This document shows, piece by piece, positions 18,481 to 30,796 of a DNA stretch of 64,000 nt; position 1 is the stretch's first letter; each line of letters begins with the position of its first letter. The DNA comes from Saturnia japonica (Eukaryota; Arthropoda; Insecta; Lepidoptera; Saturniidae): NCBI GenBank assembly GCA_033032175.1, contig CM065313.1, positions 1,321,227 through 1,385,226 on the forward strand, read 5' to 3'. The notes beneath the pieces were generated by a model, which was given only the letters and a program-made list of their open reading frames with translations, searched no databases and had not been told where the DNA came from. The position numbers and the translations under genes are program-made.

Positions 18481-21295
18481 TACTCGTCTCTCCCCAGAGT
18501 ACTAAACCAATCGGCAAAAAGCTAATTTCAAACGAGACATTGACGTAACGAAATCTGACAGGGGAAAATTCAAATTGTATCACGTGACTTATTTGAAGAA
18601 ACACGTCATGCGGTGTTGGCCCGGAGGCTTCAATTACAGTCCGAATTACGTACACATCGATTATTTGGGCACGTATTTATAAAGCCTTAATAGTAACAGA
18701 TTCTATAATTTCGGTAATAACAATAATTATTATCTGAAATGAAAGTATCTTAAAGTAAAAAAACTTACTTTTCTTTAAGAATTAACGCTTATTATTCAAG
18801 TTAAGATCTCGTTTTAAACTGTTTTAGTACCTAAAATAACTTTCGTATATTATGGAAAAAATCTACATTTATAAATTTCATAATTATATCTATATTGTTT
18901 TTTTTTAAATCGACTATTTTTATTTCAATTAAAAGCTACAGTGTTGATCACAATCTTAAGCGATGTGCAATTAAAATTAATAATAGAATAAGCCTAAATA
19001 AAATGAGCTGATTCTCATTTCTATTCGGACTCAAAGTTCAATTGTTCATCAGTGACAGATTTTTAACTTAAAGGTTAAAGGTAGCGAGGAACATTTGATG
19101 TTGAACAGTACGCATTATGGTTTTTACTTTACCAAAAACTCAAATTCAAAGTAGGATTCAAACCCACGTTGCGTCGATCTATGTTATATCTAAACGTAAT
19201 ATCATTGAGCCATCTTTACTTCATATCACTTGTCGTATTGGCTGAACCGTAACTACCAATATCGCGACAAAAACCACTAGGTAAGTGAGTGCAAGCTAAC
19301 AGATCCCAAAATGCAGGTATCTCCACTTTTTACTGAACTATTAAGATACGATATATAAAAACAGAGACAGATGGTGCATAGAAAGGAGAGAAGTTCAATT
19401 GAATTGCACGAAAACTTGAGAATAAGTAAAAGCCATATAAATTGACAAATATCGGATAATGGATAGTAAAATGTTGAGTTCACTGAACCATTAATAATGC
19501 GGAACCTGTTAATTTCAACCCTTGGCAAAAAGAAAAATATTATATAAATTATATCAATATGAATTACATATTTAGTGCCAATTAATTGACAGATATATTC
19601 GCTGTGACTAAACTTGTACAATTGTGTACAGACAGACTACATTTAATTTTGATATGATCCGTCGACAGTGGCTGTGTCACGTCGATCTTATTATGGATGT
19701 AAATGAATATGGAATGAATCCATTATATCACAAACAAGCCTCGGGGTTGGGGGCGATAATATTTTAGGAAATGGTCGGTGTGAATTAGTTTGAGTATCTT
19801 AAGAGTTGTTACAAAATATATTGTTTTTACTTGTGTACGTTTTTATGGTATTTTAAATTCCAATGGAACGTGCAGCTTAGAATATTTTTCAAAGTTATAC
19901 TGTTTCTACATTTAAAAAAAAAATTGTATTAAGATTATACATAATGAAAGAGATGCGTTAGAAATTTTTCGAAGCTTAAAAAAGTACTGGTTAATGTCTT
20001 GGGTTGGGTGGGTTTTACTATTTATCACGGTACCCTTGAAACGTAAAATTTCGTGATAAGTTATTGTACTGAAGTAAATGTTGAAGTAAATAACTACACT
20101 TCCATAATATCCTTTGTTGTCCAATTCAATAATATTATCTAATCGGCAAAATCTATAAAGCTTTGTTTATCAGTAATCGGTGTTTTAAATATTATGAATC
20201 AGCTTGCCAAAATCTCGGACAAGACAAATAAAAACACGTATGTGTTAATTCTAAACTATGAATACAAAAAAGACTTTTCTCAAACATGCATGGAAATATT
20301 GTCATTATTTTCGAAAAAAGAACACGAGAAGTATAGAATTTACGGACAAAGAAAATCAAATCCATTCCAGGAGCGTTTTTTGAATTTGGAATATTACAAC
20401 GATCCAGCAATGTTGTATGCAACGGCGTACTGGGGTTATTAAATACTATTTGATTGGATCTCTTTTATCATACTTGGCATACCAAAGTCTCTTTGCGGTA
20501 CCAAATTGCGGTCACGTGGCTATATAGCCATAAATACACTTGCCTTTCGGCACAGATGATAATTAGAAGATTGGCGGCAAAGCTAAAAATTCGTCTTGAT
20601 TTGTTATTTACATAATTAATAAATATAAATTAGGAATTGCCCCAATATGACTAATGTAACTTTTAATATTAATTAAATTAAATGTATAAAATAAAAAGTA
20701 TGTTTTATTTCCATGCATGTTTGAGAAAAGCACTATTTATGCCTCGGCGGAAATGGCAATTGCCTGTCTCGTATTAGTGAAGTCCTCGTCTACGGCTCGG
20801 CCTTCAAACTCATACTCAACCTGCAATTGCCTATTTCAGGGCCTTTGCAATAATGTACTATTGTTTTATCCACTCCATACAATTCCACGTCACAAAGTCG
20901 TCCATTAAGGCCCCGGAGGATGTATAATAAATGCGTTACCATATTTTCGTCCGTATTACGTTGGGTGTTATTTATTGGCTTAAAACTGTAGTCATCGCAT
21001 ACATTATGTATGATGTCGGTCGTAATTACTCCTAGGTGGTTCTTGTCTTGGCACCGCGTTCACACTAGGATACGGATTTTTCAGGTTATTCCAGTAATTT
21101 TTGTAATCGGATATTGAGCAAAATTCAGCTCTTAATGTCCCATTATGTATGGCATTTTCGAACTTTAGCTTTCAGTTTACTAAGGCCTAACTTGACGAGA
21201 ATACATAGAAAGACTCTTGTGAAGTTTTAATTAAAATCACCTAAGAAACATTCTATATAATTGAGTCCCAGAGCTTAAGGGTTGTTCTTCAAAAA
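18481..21295. other. Long AT-rich stretch without a recognisable gene
   Basis: Several short frames exist (18467-18655, 19277-19621, 19912-20124, and overlapping frames on both strands at 20192-20442), but none shows a domain, a signal peptide or a splice pattern I can defend. A tRNA-like remnant is noted separately at 19146-19215. Confidence 0.45.
19146..19215 (-). repeat. tRNA-like remnant (possible SINE)
   Basis: GTAGGATTCAAACCCACG is the reverse complement of a T-arm with B-box-like GGTTTGAATCC, and about 55 bases further ATCATTGAGCCATC resembles the D-arm side of tRNA-like sequences read in reverse. No acceptor stem was found, so this is a decayed tRNA-like element rather than a tRNA gene. 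Confidence 0.3.
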
Positions 21296-21419
21296 TAGAG
21301 TGACAGGCACACCCCACCAAGTTGGCAAAATCGTAGTACTACTGTTTTGATTCAAGGCTGTTTAATGCATTTAGACAAAAAAATAATAAATGATTGTGTG
21401 GTTTTATGAAACCACTGTA

Positions 21420-21605
21420 AAAGTGAAACTTTTTTTCACGTTATAGACATTTAACTAAAATTCACAAATGAGTAATAGTCTATACACTACACGGTCAGTG
21501 GCTGCGAACTATAGGTGCCGCCATCCCTACTCCGCGGCCGACCGTCACGCGACATGCAACACACAGACCAAAAAATTTGAGACGATCTAATAAAAGTTTC
21601 ACTTT
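21420..21605. mobile_element. Short inverted-repeat element (MITE), about 186 bp
   Basis: AAAGTGAAACTTTT at 21420-21433 is the exact reverse complement of 21592-21605. The interior is GC-richer than the flanks (CGCGGCCGACCGTCACGCG) and has no open frame. No target duplication was resolved. Confidence 0.5.
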
Positions 21606-23364
21606 AAAACGGATAAACGTGAAGCTATTTACTATCTCCAACCATTTATTTTTAATATTTTATAAGTAATAATTCTCTCTATTGCCTCAAGATAAAACAG
21701 AAACAGAGAGACTTCAGTGGCTTTGGTAGTTAAAAATTTAAAACACATTTTATAAGTTTGCATCTAGCATGTTTACACAATAATCTTACAAAAAACATAA
21801 CAAAAGTGATCACAAAATACGAAATGTGTTACAAATTTGAGTCAACATATTGACCTTCTTATTCTCAAAGCAGTTACATTTATTATTGAACTATTATAAA
21901 AATTAAAGCCGTAATTCAGATAATTAAATTATAACTTCTCATATCAATTTCTTAAATACTAGCTGTGACCCACGGTTTCATCCATGTAGCCTGTCGTAAT
22001 CAAAGAACATCACTTTCAGCAAGTAGAAATTATTTGAATTTTCCATTACCTTTTATATTATGCATCCAAATAGCATGTGCTATACCGGGCGAAGTTTAAC
22101 TTCATAATTAACTAATTTAATTTATCAACTTAATTTAACTTTATAATCAAGTAGCTTTTGTTCGTAAAGATTAATATGCCATGCCTAAAAATAATGCTCA
22201 TAATTTTTTTTTTTATATTCAATGAATTTTTGTAATTAAATACCTTATTGTGGCTTATGCATAAGAGATGAGCATATGCTATCGCAGACTTTTTTTAATA
22301 TATAGTAAGGATCAATCTTTTTTTAAATATTATATTTACATATCATTAACCATTACGCCAGCGCACGCGGATAAAGTAGTTCGGGTACACTTCCACTTCC
22401 GACTTAACAAAAATCAATATTTAAGGTTAGCTGATAGTTGAAACGGAGTGTTAGATAGTCTATACTATTTCTCGTTCATTTAGCTATCTTAAACAAAAAA
22501 TAATAATTGAAATACGAGTAGTAGTTCCAGAGATTAACGTTAAAAAAAAAAAACTTCAATTTTATTATATTAAGAATAGATGGGTGGCAGTTTTTTTATT
22601 GAGGTGGAATATCAGCAATCAGTGTCTCCTACAGAAGATTGTCTTGTATCCAAATATGAACGCTGATCCACCGCCTTCGGCATCGTACCATGACAGTACA
22701 CTCTGTTGACGGCACGGTGATTAATTCATATTGGCAAGGGGGTGCCGTCTGCCGAATATTTTATTCAAGAATATTTATAGAACTTGTCAGAAGGGGCAAT
22801 GTGAATAATGATCACATCGATCGGTTATGAATTAAGTTATGTAGAGATGGAATGGAGAACATTGGTTAGAATACGGCTTTATGGTACTCGTGGCTTGAGT
22901 AAGTCTTGCTTATAATGAAAATAGTGACTGTTTGTTTTATTGCAGTTGTATAGTTGCCATTACTAGCTTTTGCTGTGTTAATAATAATACACTTCCATTT
23001 CACAAGTATATTTGAAAACCAGAGGTTACTACCGAATTATGAGGATCTGCTATCGTATGAAGTAAATAATGGGTTTTGTACAGTGTTTTAGATACAACAC
23101 AGCATGAAATGTAAGATTTAATATTAATCATTTCGCTGAGGCATTTTCCGTATATCTGATTAGCGATCGTATTATGACTTACAAAAGATTCGTTCTGACA
23201 TGTTCTTTCTTTTAAGTTAACTTAAGCTGTGGGGAATTGTACATTCATAATTTACCAGAAAAACATATTGGCTGAAATTGATTTCTTGATGTTTATGTAG
23301 AGACCTTAATTTATGCAAAGTGTTACGGTTCTTGCAACTATAAGAAACTTGCATACAAATGTCC
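21606..23364. other. Non-coding stretch up to the assembly gap
   Basis: AT-rich with no gene. A Helitron-like terminus (CTAGCTGTGACCCACGGTTTCATCC, inverted orientation) begins at 21959 and is recognisable for about 90 bases. Confidence 0.5.
21959..22050 (-). mobile_element. Helitron-like terminal fragment, family F
   Basis: ACTAGCTGTGACCCACGGTTTCATCC matches the start of the 24923-25186 copy (ACTAGCTGTGCCCTACGGTTTCACCC). The rest of the element is not recognisable. Confidence 0.4.
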
Positions 23365-23464
23365 NNNNNNNNNNNNNNNNNNNNNNNNNNNNNNNNNNNN
23401 NNNNNNNNNNNNNNNNNNNNNNNNNNNNNNNNNNNNNNNNNNNNNNNNNNNNNNNNNNNNNNNN
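23365..23464. other. Assembly gap of exactly 100 N
   Basis: One hundred N characters, the usual placeholder for a scaffold join of unknown size. The sequence just after it leads into a 5'-truncated LINE fragment, so a repeat probably caused the break. Confidence 0.99.
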
Positions 23465-23571
23465 GAATTTATTTACTTAATAATGGCACGTATTACCTTA
23501 TAAATGACTAGAACTATTTAATGTTAATATATGTTAGCTGTGAGGCATAAACTGCCTTGTTCTTTCTGAGT

Positions 23572-23957
23572 TAATCGGAATTATATTTGAGAGAAAAAAT
23601 ATAGTTGTTAGGGCAATGTTTGGGCTTAAGACTACTGATAGCTGGAAACCACAATTTGAGAAATATAAGATCCTAATACTGCCGTCTCTTTATATATTGG
23701 AGATTTGTCTTTTTGTGCAGCAAAACCCTCGATACTATCCGCGGCTTTCAAATTTAGTTATTCGCAACAGACGTGATGATCCTCAGTTATGTATTCGCAG
23801 TTCTAGGACTGCCCTTATATGGAAAAGTATTTTTTGTATAGCACCTAAAAAATACCAAGCACTTTTAAAGAATTAAACTGAAACTTATTTAAAGGATTTA
23901 CTCAATTTTAAGTGCTATTACAACATTAATGACTTATTAAATGTTACTTTTACATAA
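23572..23957 (+). pseudogene. LINE reverse transcriptase C-terminal fragment (jockey-like)
   Basis: The frame reads ERKNIVVRAMFGLK, TDSWKPQFEKYKILILPSLY, RNRRDDPQLCIRSSRTAL and APKKYQALLKN, then a TAA at about 23874, and continues in the same frame as TYLKDLLNFKCYYNINDLL before a second stop. This is the region after the catalytic domain in jockey-type LINE proteins. No YXDD motif is present because the fragment is cut at its 5' side, close to the N gap. One in-frame stop and no frameshift indicate moderate decay. The clade name is by recognition only. Confidence 0.6.
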
Positions 23958-24922
23958 TCAATAATAATATAACATTTCTTATTCTAATATTTTTATGATA
24001 AATGTGTTTCAATAATAATAAATAGTTTGAACATTTTATTATTTTTGAAGGTATTAAGTAAAATATATTTACTATTGTTCAAAACGAATATAGTAACAAA
24101 TCGGCGGGTCACTGATTGAACGAGATCCGCGCCTACATTCACTCGTTACTTCCATTCCATTGTCTTTGAGAATTGTAAACGCTCCATTAAACGAATTTTA
24201 TATACAAAATAAATGAATTATTGATACGCAAAATCCATAATTAACAACTAATTTTAATTTAATTATTTAATAATTAGGATGTTACAAATGGCAGAATATG
24301 ATGTAACTATTTTTATAAATGTAAGACCTTTATAGACCATAATCAGATAAATAAAGATATTGTATTGTATTGTAAGGGAAAATCATAATTGTAAGCATTC
24401 ACAAAATGAGTAAATTTATAAATAAAAGTTCACTTTTCGGATTACATCTTTGCAATTTATATGTAAACGTTTATTCTCCTTTTGACGTTGTTTTAAATTC
24501 ACAAGATAATGACAATATATTTTATTATTCATGCATTGAATATGTGAATTGAGATTTAAATGAACTACTAAACATTACCATATAAATAGACATTGAGGTT
24601 TTTCAAACTTTACCGGTAGATTTGCTCGACAGTTTGTGTTCTGGCTGACTTTAAGTTGGATTAGTTGGTTGTAGTAGGTAGACCAACGGAATATTTTGCA
24701 GAAATAAAGGCTTATCTCGTTAATTTTTTTTAACGCTTAAAATGAATACGATACTTGTAATGTATAAGAAATGTATAAATGACAAAGAGAGGTAATGCAA
24801 ATATATGAAACAGTAGAATGTGAATCGACTTGCACTAGCTTATATGAATGAAATAAAAAATGATACAGACTGTTGGGAAAGTAGGTATTCAGTATACCTA
24901 TACGCAACCAGCTTACAAGGTA
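23958..24922. other. Non-coding stretch, nothing recognised
   Basis: Begins with the probable 3' tail of the LINE fragment (TAATAATAAATAG). No other feature recognised. Confidence 0.5.
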
Positions 24923-25186
24923 CTAGCTGTGCCCTACGGTTTCACCCGTGAAAAATTGCCAACGCACCCGTGTAGTCAATTTTTCATACGTTGTGTAAAA
25001 CTATCGACATTTTTATGAGGTATAAACTATTTTTTCAAATTATACTAAAGCCTATGTTACTCGCTAATACTGTAGCTTTATATTAGTGAAATAATTATTT
25101 TAATCGGTCCAGTAGTTTTTGAGTTTATTCATTACAAACAAACAAAAAAAAAAACGAATCTTTCCTCGTTATAATATTGGTATAGA
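24923..25186 (-). mobile_element. Helitron-like element, family F
   Basis: Read on the minus strand it starts TCTATACCAATATTATAACG after A and ends GTAGGGCACAGCTAG before T. Internal AAACTACTGGACCGATT and AGCTACAGTATTAGCGAGTAAC are typical of short lepidopteran repeats. About 264 bp with no coding capacity. It shares its last 12 bases with family B, although the bodies differ. Confidence 0.6.
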
Positions 25187-25629
25187 TTAATAAATGGATG
25201 AATGCTATTTTTTTTCGAGCTGACTATTCTATAGCCTCGGATAGCTTTTACAGCTTCACCGGGCTTACAAAATTTCTGCAAAGTAAAGAGAAAAGGTCTT
25301 ATTCCGTATAAATTCATTGAAAATCCTTCAGAAACGGTAGGGAAATGTCTAGATGATGAAAGCATTCTTCGATAATCTTCTTCCTAAGACAAGGCTTCCA
25401 TGATATATTTGTAACAGTTAATCTTGTATTAGGATTTTAGGTTTCCAGTTTGTAATGTCATCATAAGCCAAGAATAAAACAAAGCTACCACATTATTAAT
25501 GCTTGTTGATTGATAGATTCACTATTTCATTGACTATTTTATTTCATTGCAGAAGAAGATAAGCTTTGGCATAATCAGTGATCAAAATTACTGTAACAAG
25601 TATTGTTTTTAATTTATTTATATTGGATA
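25187..25629. other. Non-coding stretch
   Basis: The minus-strand frame 25132-25365 is not supported. TTTTACAGCTTCACCGGGCTT near 25245 is shared with 5515-5535. Confidence 0.45.
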
Positions 25630-26693
25630 CTAGCTGTGCCCGTGGCTTTGCTCAGGTGGACTACAGAATGCCTACGCGAATCTTGCTTTCCCACTCCCGG
25701 CTATTTTAAAGACAAAAATACTTATTATGGATGTTCCTTAGAAGATAGATGTATACTTTCCCGGACTTTTTTGTAGGCCTTTTAATGCATATAATTATGT
25801 AGTACATTAATTTGCTATATCTCTTATAGTTTACTCAGCATAAGCCATTTAAGCGCTCGAATTGAATCACTGTGCCCAGTTTTTTTATTTCTGTGGAACC
25901 CTAATTCTTTTTCTAAAATAAAAGTAACCTAAGTTACTTCCTATATCATCAGCTATATATCAGTGAAACTCCCCTCAAATTGGTCCAGCCATTTCGGAGA
26001 TTACCCAGAACAAACAGACAGACAAAAATTAAAAAAAATCGGTTGTCTGTAAAGTCGGTTTACTGACGATAGTTGAACGTGACAACGTCATAAGAAAATA
26101 CTGATGGAATGGTATCATTTTTCAAAAGAAAATTTTAATTTTATTTATAGTTTTGTCAATTATAGCATAACCTACAATCGCTGCACTAGCGGACCGATGC
26201 TATTTATTTTAATAATGAATGCACGAATATTCGACAATATATCACTGAATATATTTTTAATACATCGAAAGAATCATTACCTTTATCGCCGCAATTATCG
26301 TTGCACACCACATTCACTTTTCACTGCACTTCATACTTGACAATAACATGTAAATGTATTACTGTATAGCAGCTGTCCACGCGGACGCATTGCTCACTCA
26401 AGTAGGAGAGAGACACTGATGTCGAACGTGGAAGCCGATTGTGCCTCTTTGTCGCTCGTTCCGCGCTCTCGCTTGCACTTCAAGACTTAAATGGAACGCC
26501 TCAGAGCAAGGTAACGCCGCATGAGTCATGCTTTTTCGTACGTGCAGCCGGCTCCATCGAATTATAAGACGTTGTCACGTCAAAAATGGGCTATTTGTTA
26601 TAGGTATCGTATATACTTTCATATGCATTTAGTAAAAAAAAAAAAATATTTTGACATTATAAACAGACACTTCAATTTTCTTATTTATATAGA
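25630..26693 (-). mobile_element. Helitron-like element, family B copy, split by a 548 bp insertion
   Basis: Minus strand: 5' TCTATATAAATAAGAAAATTG (26693 downward) and 3' GAGCAAAGCCACGGGCACAGCTAG ending at 25630, followed by T. Body motifs match 12912-14714. The block 26047-26594 is foreign to the family, since the copy at 45090-45510 reads straight across this point. Net Helitron length is about 516 bp. Confidence 0.68.
26047..26594. mobile_element. 548 bp inverted-repeat DNA element nested in a Helitron
   Basis: Inserted between CGGTTGT and TATAGGTATCG of a family B element, with TTGT on both sides (26043-26046 and 26595-26598) as candidate 4-base target duplication. Near the left end GAACGTGACAACGTCATAAG pairs with the complement of TTATAAGACGTTGTCACGTC near the right end, so inverted repeats of about 15 bases are subterminal. 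The interior has no credible transposase; the frame at 26104-26340 is short and motif-free. It is most likely a MITE of unknown superfamily. Confidence 0.6.
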
Positions 26694-27477
26694 TAGTGCT
26701 ATGATCTTTGTAACTCTTGTGAATATTATGTATCTACCTATACCAATTTCCAATAAAACTATTGTTCTGTTCTACATTACTTCAATATTACTGGTTTAAA
26801 AGGTATATGTTTTGAGGTTTATTTGCTCGTATGTGTTACCATTTTACCAGCCACAAGCCATCAGCATCTAGTTTTGCTCCTACCTCCTATCACATTTAAA
26901 TATCCACATCAACAAGAGAAGCTGTAACTTTTTTTTGTGCTTTCATAATTTATAAGAGCCGCCAACAAGATATTTTTTGTAAATAAAAATACTAGTCTGA
27001 GAACGAGAATGAGAATGAGAATTTCACGTTAAAAATTGGTGAAGAAATATAAAATTCTTATGTAGTATAACAGTACAAATATACTGAACGTAGAGAATGG
27101 GGTCAGTATAAATTGTGTCTGTGTGTGAAGGCACCATTTCTATGTAAATGTTATTGGGGCGTCCGTTTAATCCTACGGTTTCCCGCTCAAAACGAGCGTG
27201 TATCTGGCTTAAACTAGATTAGGGCTGATACCGCAACTCTACAATTTTCAGGATTACACTAAATTTATATAAATCGTTTGTAAGTTTTCTCATCTGTTTA
27301 GCGACCTCTTTTTATTTATTTGATTTACATATTTGTTACTTTTTAAAATTTTGTATTATTTCATCGCGACCTTTTGGTCACATTCGAACATTAGTGAAGT
27401 GAATAGAATATTGTTACTGGTGTTAAAACGGGTATGCATGTATATTTCAGATTAACAATAATACAACTCGGAATATC
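26694..27477. other. Non-coding stretch with a small hexamer run
   Basis: GAGAAC then three GAGAAT units at about 26999-27022. Nothing else recognised. Confidence 0.5.
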
Positions 27478-27576
27478 CTAAGTAATATTATAAATGCGAA
27501 GTGAGTTTGTTTATTTCCCTGTTACTCAATCACGCATAAACAGATTTGGATAAAATTTGGCATATAAGACATAGAA
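27478..27576 (+). repeat. Dispersed repeat, family J fragment
   Basis: TAATATTATAAATGCGAAGTGAGTTTGTTTATTTCCCTGTTACTCAATCACGCATAAACAG has the pattern of a widespread insect repeat start and resembles 47305-47410. It ends where the next Helitron-like element begins. Confidence 0.4.
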
Positions 27577-27942
27577 TCTATATAATAATACGTAAAGCAA
27601 ATGCTTTCTACCCCTTTTTAAGCCTATTGCGTGCATGGAAGGCTGTGAGATTTGGCATGGTTTAATTTATTGGGAGAAGGAGTGCAGACACCTAAAATTT
27701 ATCTATAATATCTGTTACTATTATATTAAATTAAATTAATTAGTTACTGCGAACCCTAACCCGACCAGTGCCATTGAACTTAGACACCCCAAAATATTGA
27801 CATTGTCACTCAACAAAAAGTGACAGCAAGTGATATAGATGATACTCATTGTTTGGGTTCATGAATACTTCAAATATCAAACAGAAAAAAGTCTATGAAC
27901 AAAAAGTGGATGGTCGAATTACGAGCTTAGGGCGATCGCTAG
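27577..27942 (+). mobile_element. Helitron-like element, family C, complete
   Basis: Starts A|TCTATATAATAATACGTAAAGC and ends GCTTAGGGCGATCGCTAG|T. Body: CTACCCCTTTTTAAGCC, GGGAGAAGGAGTGCAG, CCTAACCCGACCAGTGCC, TATTGACATTGTCACTC. 366 bp, no coding sequence. This is the best-preserved copy for defining the ends of the family. Confidence 0.7.
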
Positions 27943-28092
27943 TACTATATCTAGGTAAAAACATTTTCTTGTTTACACCAATGAAGTCGCGGGCACAGCT
28001 TGTAAAATAGTACCAACCATCGTACATATAGTAAAAAGCTTATCACCGTGAAAAGTATTGAGTTTCATTTTGATTTTTCTATTTCTTATAAT

Positions 28093-28753
28093 CTTTTTTT
28101 TTAATACAGTTCAGGTATGCGCTTGGCCTCGATCTTACCTGATGGTGAGTAAAGATGAAGCCCACGATGTACCGCACTTACCTATTTACTCTTCGCTTGA
28201 AGACGCCCAAGTTATAGGTGGATGGGAAAACAGACGACGGAAATGAATTCCACTCCTTTGCCGTTAGCATATTGAACGACGAAGCATAACGCTTCGTGCA
28301 AATCAAGGGAATTTCCACGACATAAGGGTGCAAACCCTCACGCCGTCTAATTGTTCTAAGGTGGAACGGATTGGGCGGAATTAAATCGTGCAATTCCTGT
28401 GCACACTCTCCAAAGTGTAACCTGTAAAACACTGAGAGGCAAGCTACCTGACGTAGATGCTCTAGACAGAGCATTTTTGCTGTCATCAGTGCTTCATTGC
28501 CAACAAGTCGACGAGCTCGGCGTTCAATGGAGTCAAGAGCGGCCAACTGATATTTGGCCAAAGGTGACTGACAGTAATAGTCTACACATAAGCGTATCTG
28601 TGCTTGATATAAGCTAAGAAGCGGGTTCGGTGTGAAATACCGCCTAACCTTGAAGAGTATCCCCTATTTCTTGGCAGCTGTTCTCGCCTTTATCTCGATC
28701 GAGCGCCCAAAGTTGAGATCAGTTGTTAGATGGACCCCAAGGAGCTCAAGGTT
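28093..28753 (-). pseudogene. LINE 3' end: reverse transcriptase C-terminus and poly-A tail (jockey-like)
   Basis: The minus-strand frame from 28753 to 28178 reads NLELLGVHLTTDLNFGRSIE, then KARTAAKK with an in-frame TAG at 28664-28666, then YFTPNPLLSLYQAQIRLCVDYY, AKYQLAALDSIERRARRLVG and CLEHLRQVACLSVFYRLHFG, ending FKRRVNR. This is the thumb/C-terminal part of a jockey-type LINE reverse transcriptase; the catalytic motifs are absent because the copy is 5'-truncated. After the stop comes a 3' untranslated region with TTACTCACCATC... TAAGATCGAGG and then a short A run (seen as T's at 28093-28101), as expected for a retroposed copy. Confidence 0.7.
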
Positions 28754-30796
28754 AGGAATAGAATAGAATTAAAATTATCTCAAGACTTTAATCAAACAGT
28801 TCCTGACTTTTTAATATAGTATAAAATGCTAAAATATAAAAAAAATATAGCGAATAAAACATAAAAGTTTAACGTACCAGCCCTCAAGTCAACTAGATTG
28901 CAGAACAGATTTTCCTGTTCGCCTGATAGTTTGGCATGTTCAATCTTTTTTAATGTACATTCATAGACCCGCAACTATTTGCTGCAAATTGTCAACAGTT
29001 ACAGCGTTCGGTAAGTTATAACAATCTACCATTATTATATTTATTATATCCATTTTCGTTTAAGATTAAATTCTAGATCTCTATTTTATAAATATTGTAA
29101 GCAATTTCAAATATGAAATAATGTCATTAAATTTAATAAGACAAGTTCTAGAGCCTTCATTGTAAATCAGATCCCATTGAAAATATAAATATGTAGTTTG
29201 GATAGTGGTAACTAATTACTTTCATTTGTAGTGTGGCTTTTTTAAATCAGCTTTGAAGGAAATAAAGTCATGTTCGTTTAGATGTTGAGAAACATGCAAT
29301 TTATTAAAAATGTAGAAGGCTCTTGTTTAGAATTACAAATACAGTAAGTACTTTTATCTAGGTACATTTGTGTTGTATGTATTTATATTTTTTCTAAAAT
29401 CAATCCTACAATTTTTATAGCTCATTATTGAAGTATATTAACTTTTTATTACACGCAGTAAAGTAATAAATACACTTCTTTCATTCGGGCTATTCAATTT
29501 AAAAGAGGAAGGAACCCTGTGGTTCCTCCTTTCCTACTACTTTGTCTGTACAAAGTAGAATAGTTAAGAAGTATTTGTTCACAGCTTTACACAGATAAGA
29601 TTACATAAAATTATAATAGATAATATTAATTCCTCAACACTCATCGATCGTGGAATGAAAATATATACTCGTACTTCCCGTGTTCAAAATTAAAATCGAT
29701 GAAGCAGTTTCTGAGTTAAAATAACAAAATTTGGAAATAAAAATTTTATGTACAGATTTATCAATTTGAATAAACATGAGGACCAGCAAATAATATACGT
29801 TTAGACCCCAAGCTACACTAAAAAAGCGCTTTATACTGCCAATAATAGTAATTAATTTTCATTAAATCTTAGCGAGTAAATTAAGTAAAATAATTAATAC
29901 CGATGTGGCTGAGTTATGTAGTTTAGGTTTGCCTTGTGTTAAACAACAGGAGAGGACTAATATTGAAATTTTAATGGTCATTTGCTAATTTTGGGAGTTC
30001 ATATTTGGCTTAACAATGAATACTTTGGAGTAGAAATAATACGCCGCACGATTATTTCAATTTGTATTCTATTAGCCTAAAAAAATCCGATACCCAAGAT
30101 ACAAGGATCTCGCAGTTTGGGTATCAGGACATACTCTATTTGTATTTTCGTTAACTTCTTAAAAAAATAAAATTAATTATTACTATTACAATGTGGTTTT
30201 AATTTTGGTAATCATTTACTATTTTTAGTAGTGAAAAGTACTTTTTAAGGTAATCTTAAACTACCATAAAGGAAACAACATCGACCACCGACAATCTTTA
30301 CATATTCAATTCTAACAATTTCAGTTTTATCTGTACGCTGACTCTACTCGGGATCTGATTCTGAATGGCTGTGTTGATAGCACCACCTTTTGAATATCAA
30401 AAAGATTTTACACTGCTTACCGACGTAAGGTCCCAATTTGCAACCACTTTTATAGGATGTGCGACTTCTTCTTATCAATTATAAGTACACGTCACTGTTT
30501 TTTGCAATATCTACTTAAACAGTTGAGTAAATAAGATACTTTATCCTTAACTTAAGACTGCGATGTAATACGTTTTCGAATCGTATTATTCGTTTTCAGG
30601 TATAGTGTTGGCAATACCCCATTATCGATAAAGATAAGAAAACTAAAGTGCGTTAGATCGAATGAAGGCTCTATGAAGTTGTTTGGAGCCTCACGGCGCG
30701 CCAACTCGATATTATCGACTTGAGATATCGGGTCGCGACGTTAATGTGGTTTTAGAATCGAAGTAAGTATGTATTACTATCCAGCATTACTTATCA
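28754..30796. other. Long AT-rich stretch without a gene
   Basis: No supportable coding sequence; 28792-28974 (minus) is a chance frame. Two adjacent perfect hairpins at 29511-29558 are noted separately. Confidence 0.5.
29511..29558. other. Pair of hairpins with the same CTGT loop
   Basis: GGAACC-CTGT-GGTTCC at 29511-29526 and CTACTTTGT-CTGT-ACAAAGTAG at 29537-29558. Both stems are perfect (6 and 9 bp) and share the four-base loop. Confidence 0.5.

Noticed and set aside
19277..19621. 114-codon minus-strand frame rich in hydrophobic residues, considered as a chemoreceptor fragment
   Set aside because: No conserved receptor motif such as TYhhhhhQF; AT-rich DNA gives Ile/Phe/Tyr-rich chance frames.
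20192..20442. Overlapping frames of 76 and 82 codons on both strands
   Set aside because: No motif, no splice context and no codon pattern that favours either strand.
26104..26799. Two plus-strand frames of 78 and 92 codons near the 548 bp insertion
   Set aside because: They cross element borders or lie inside a non-coding element, and have no motifs.
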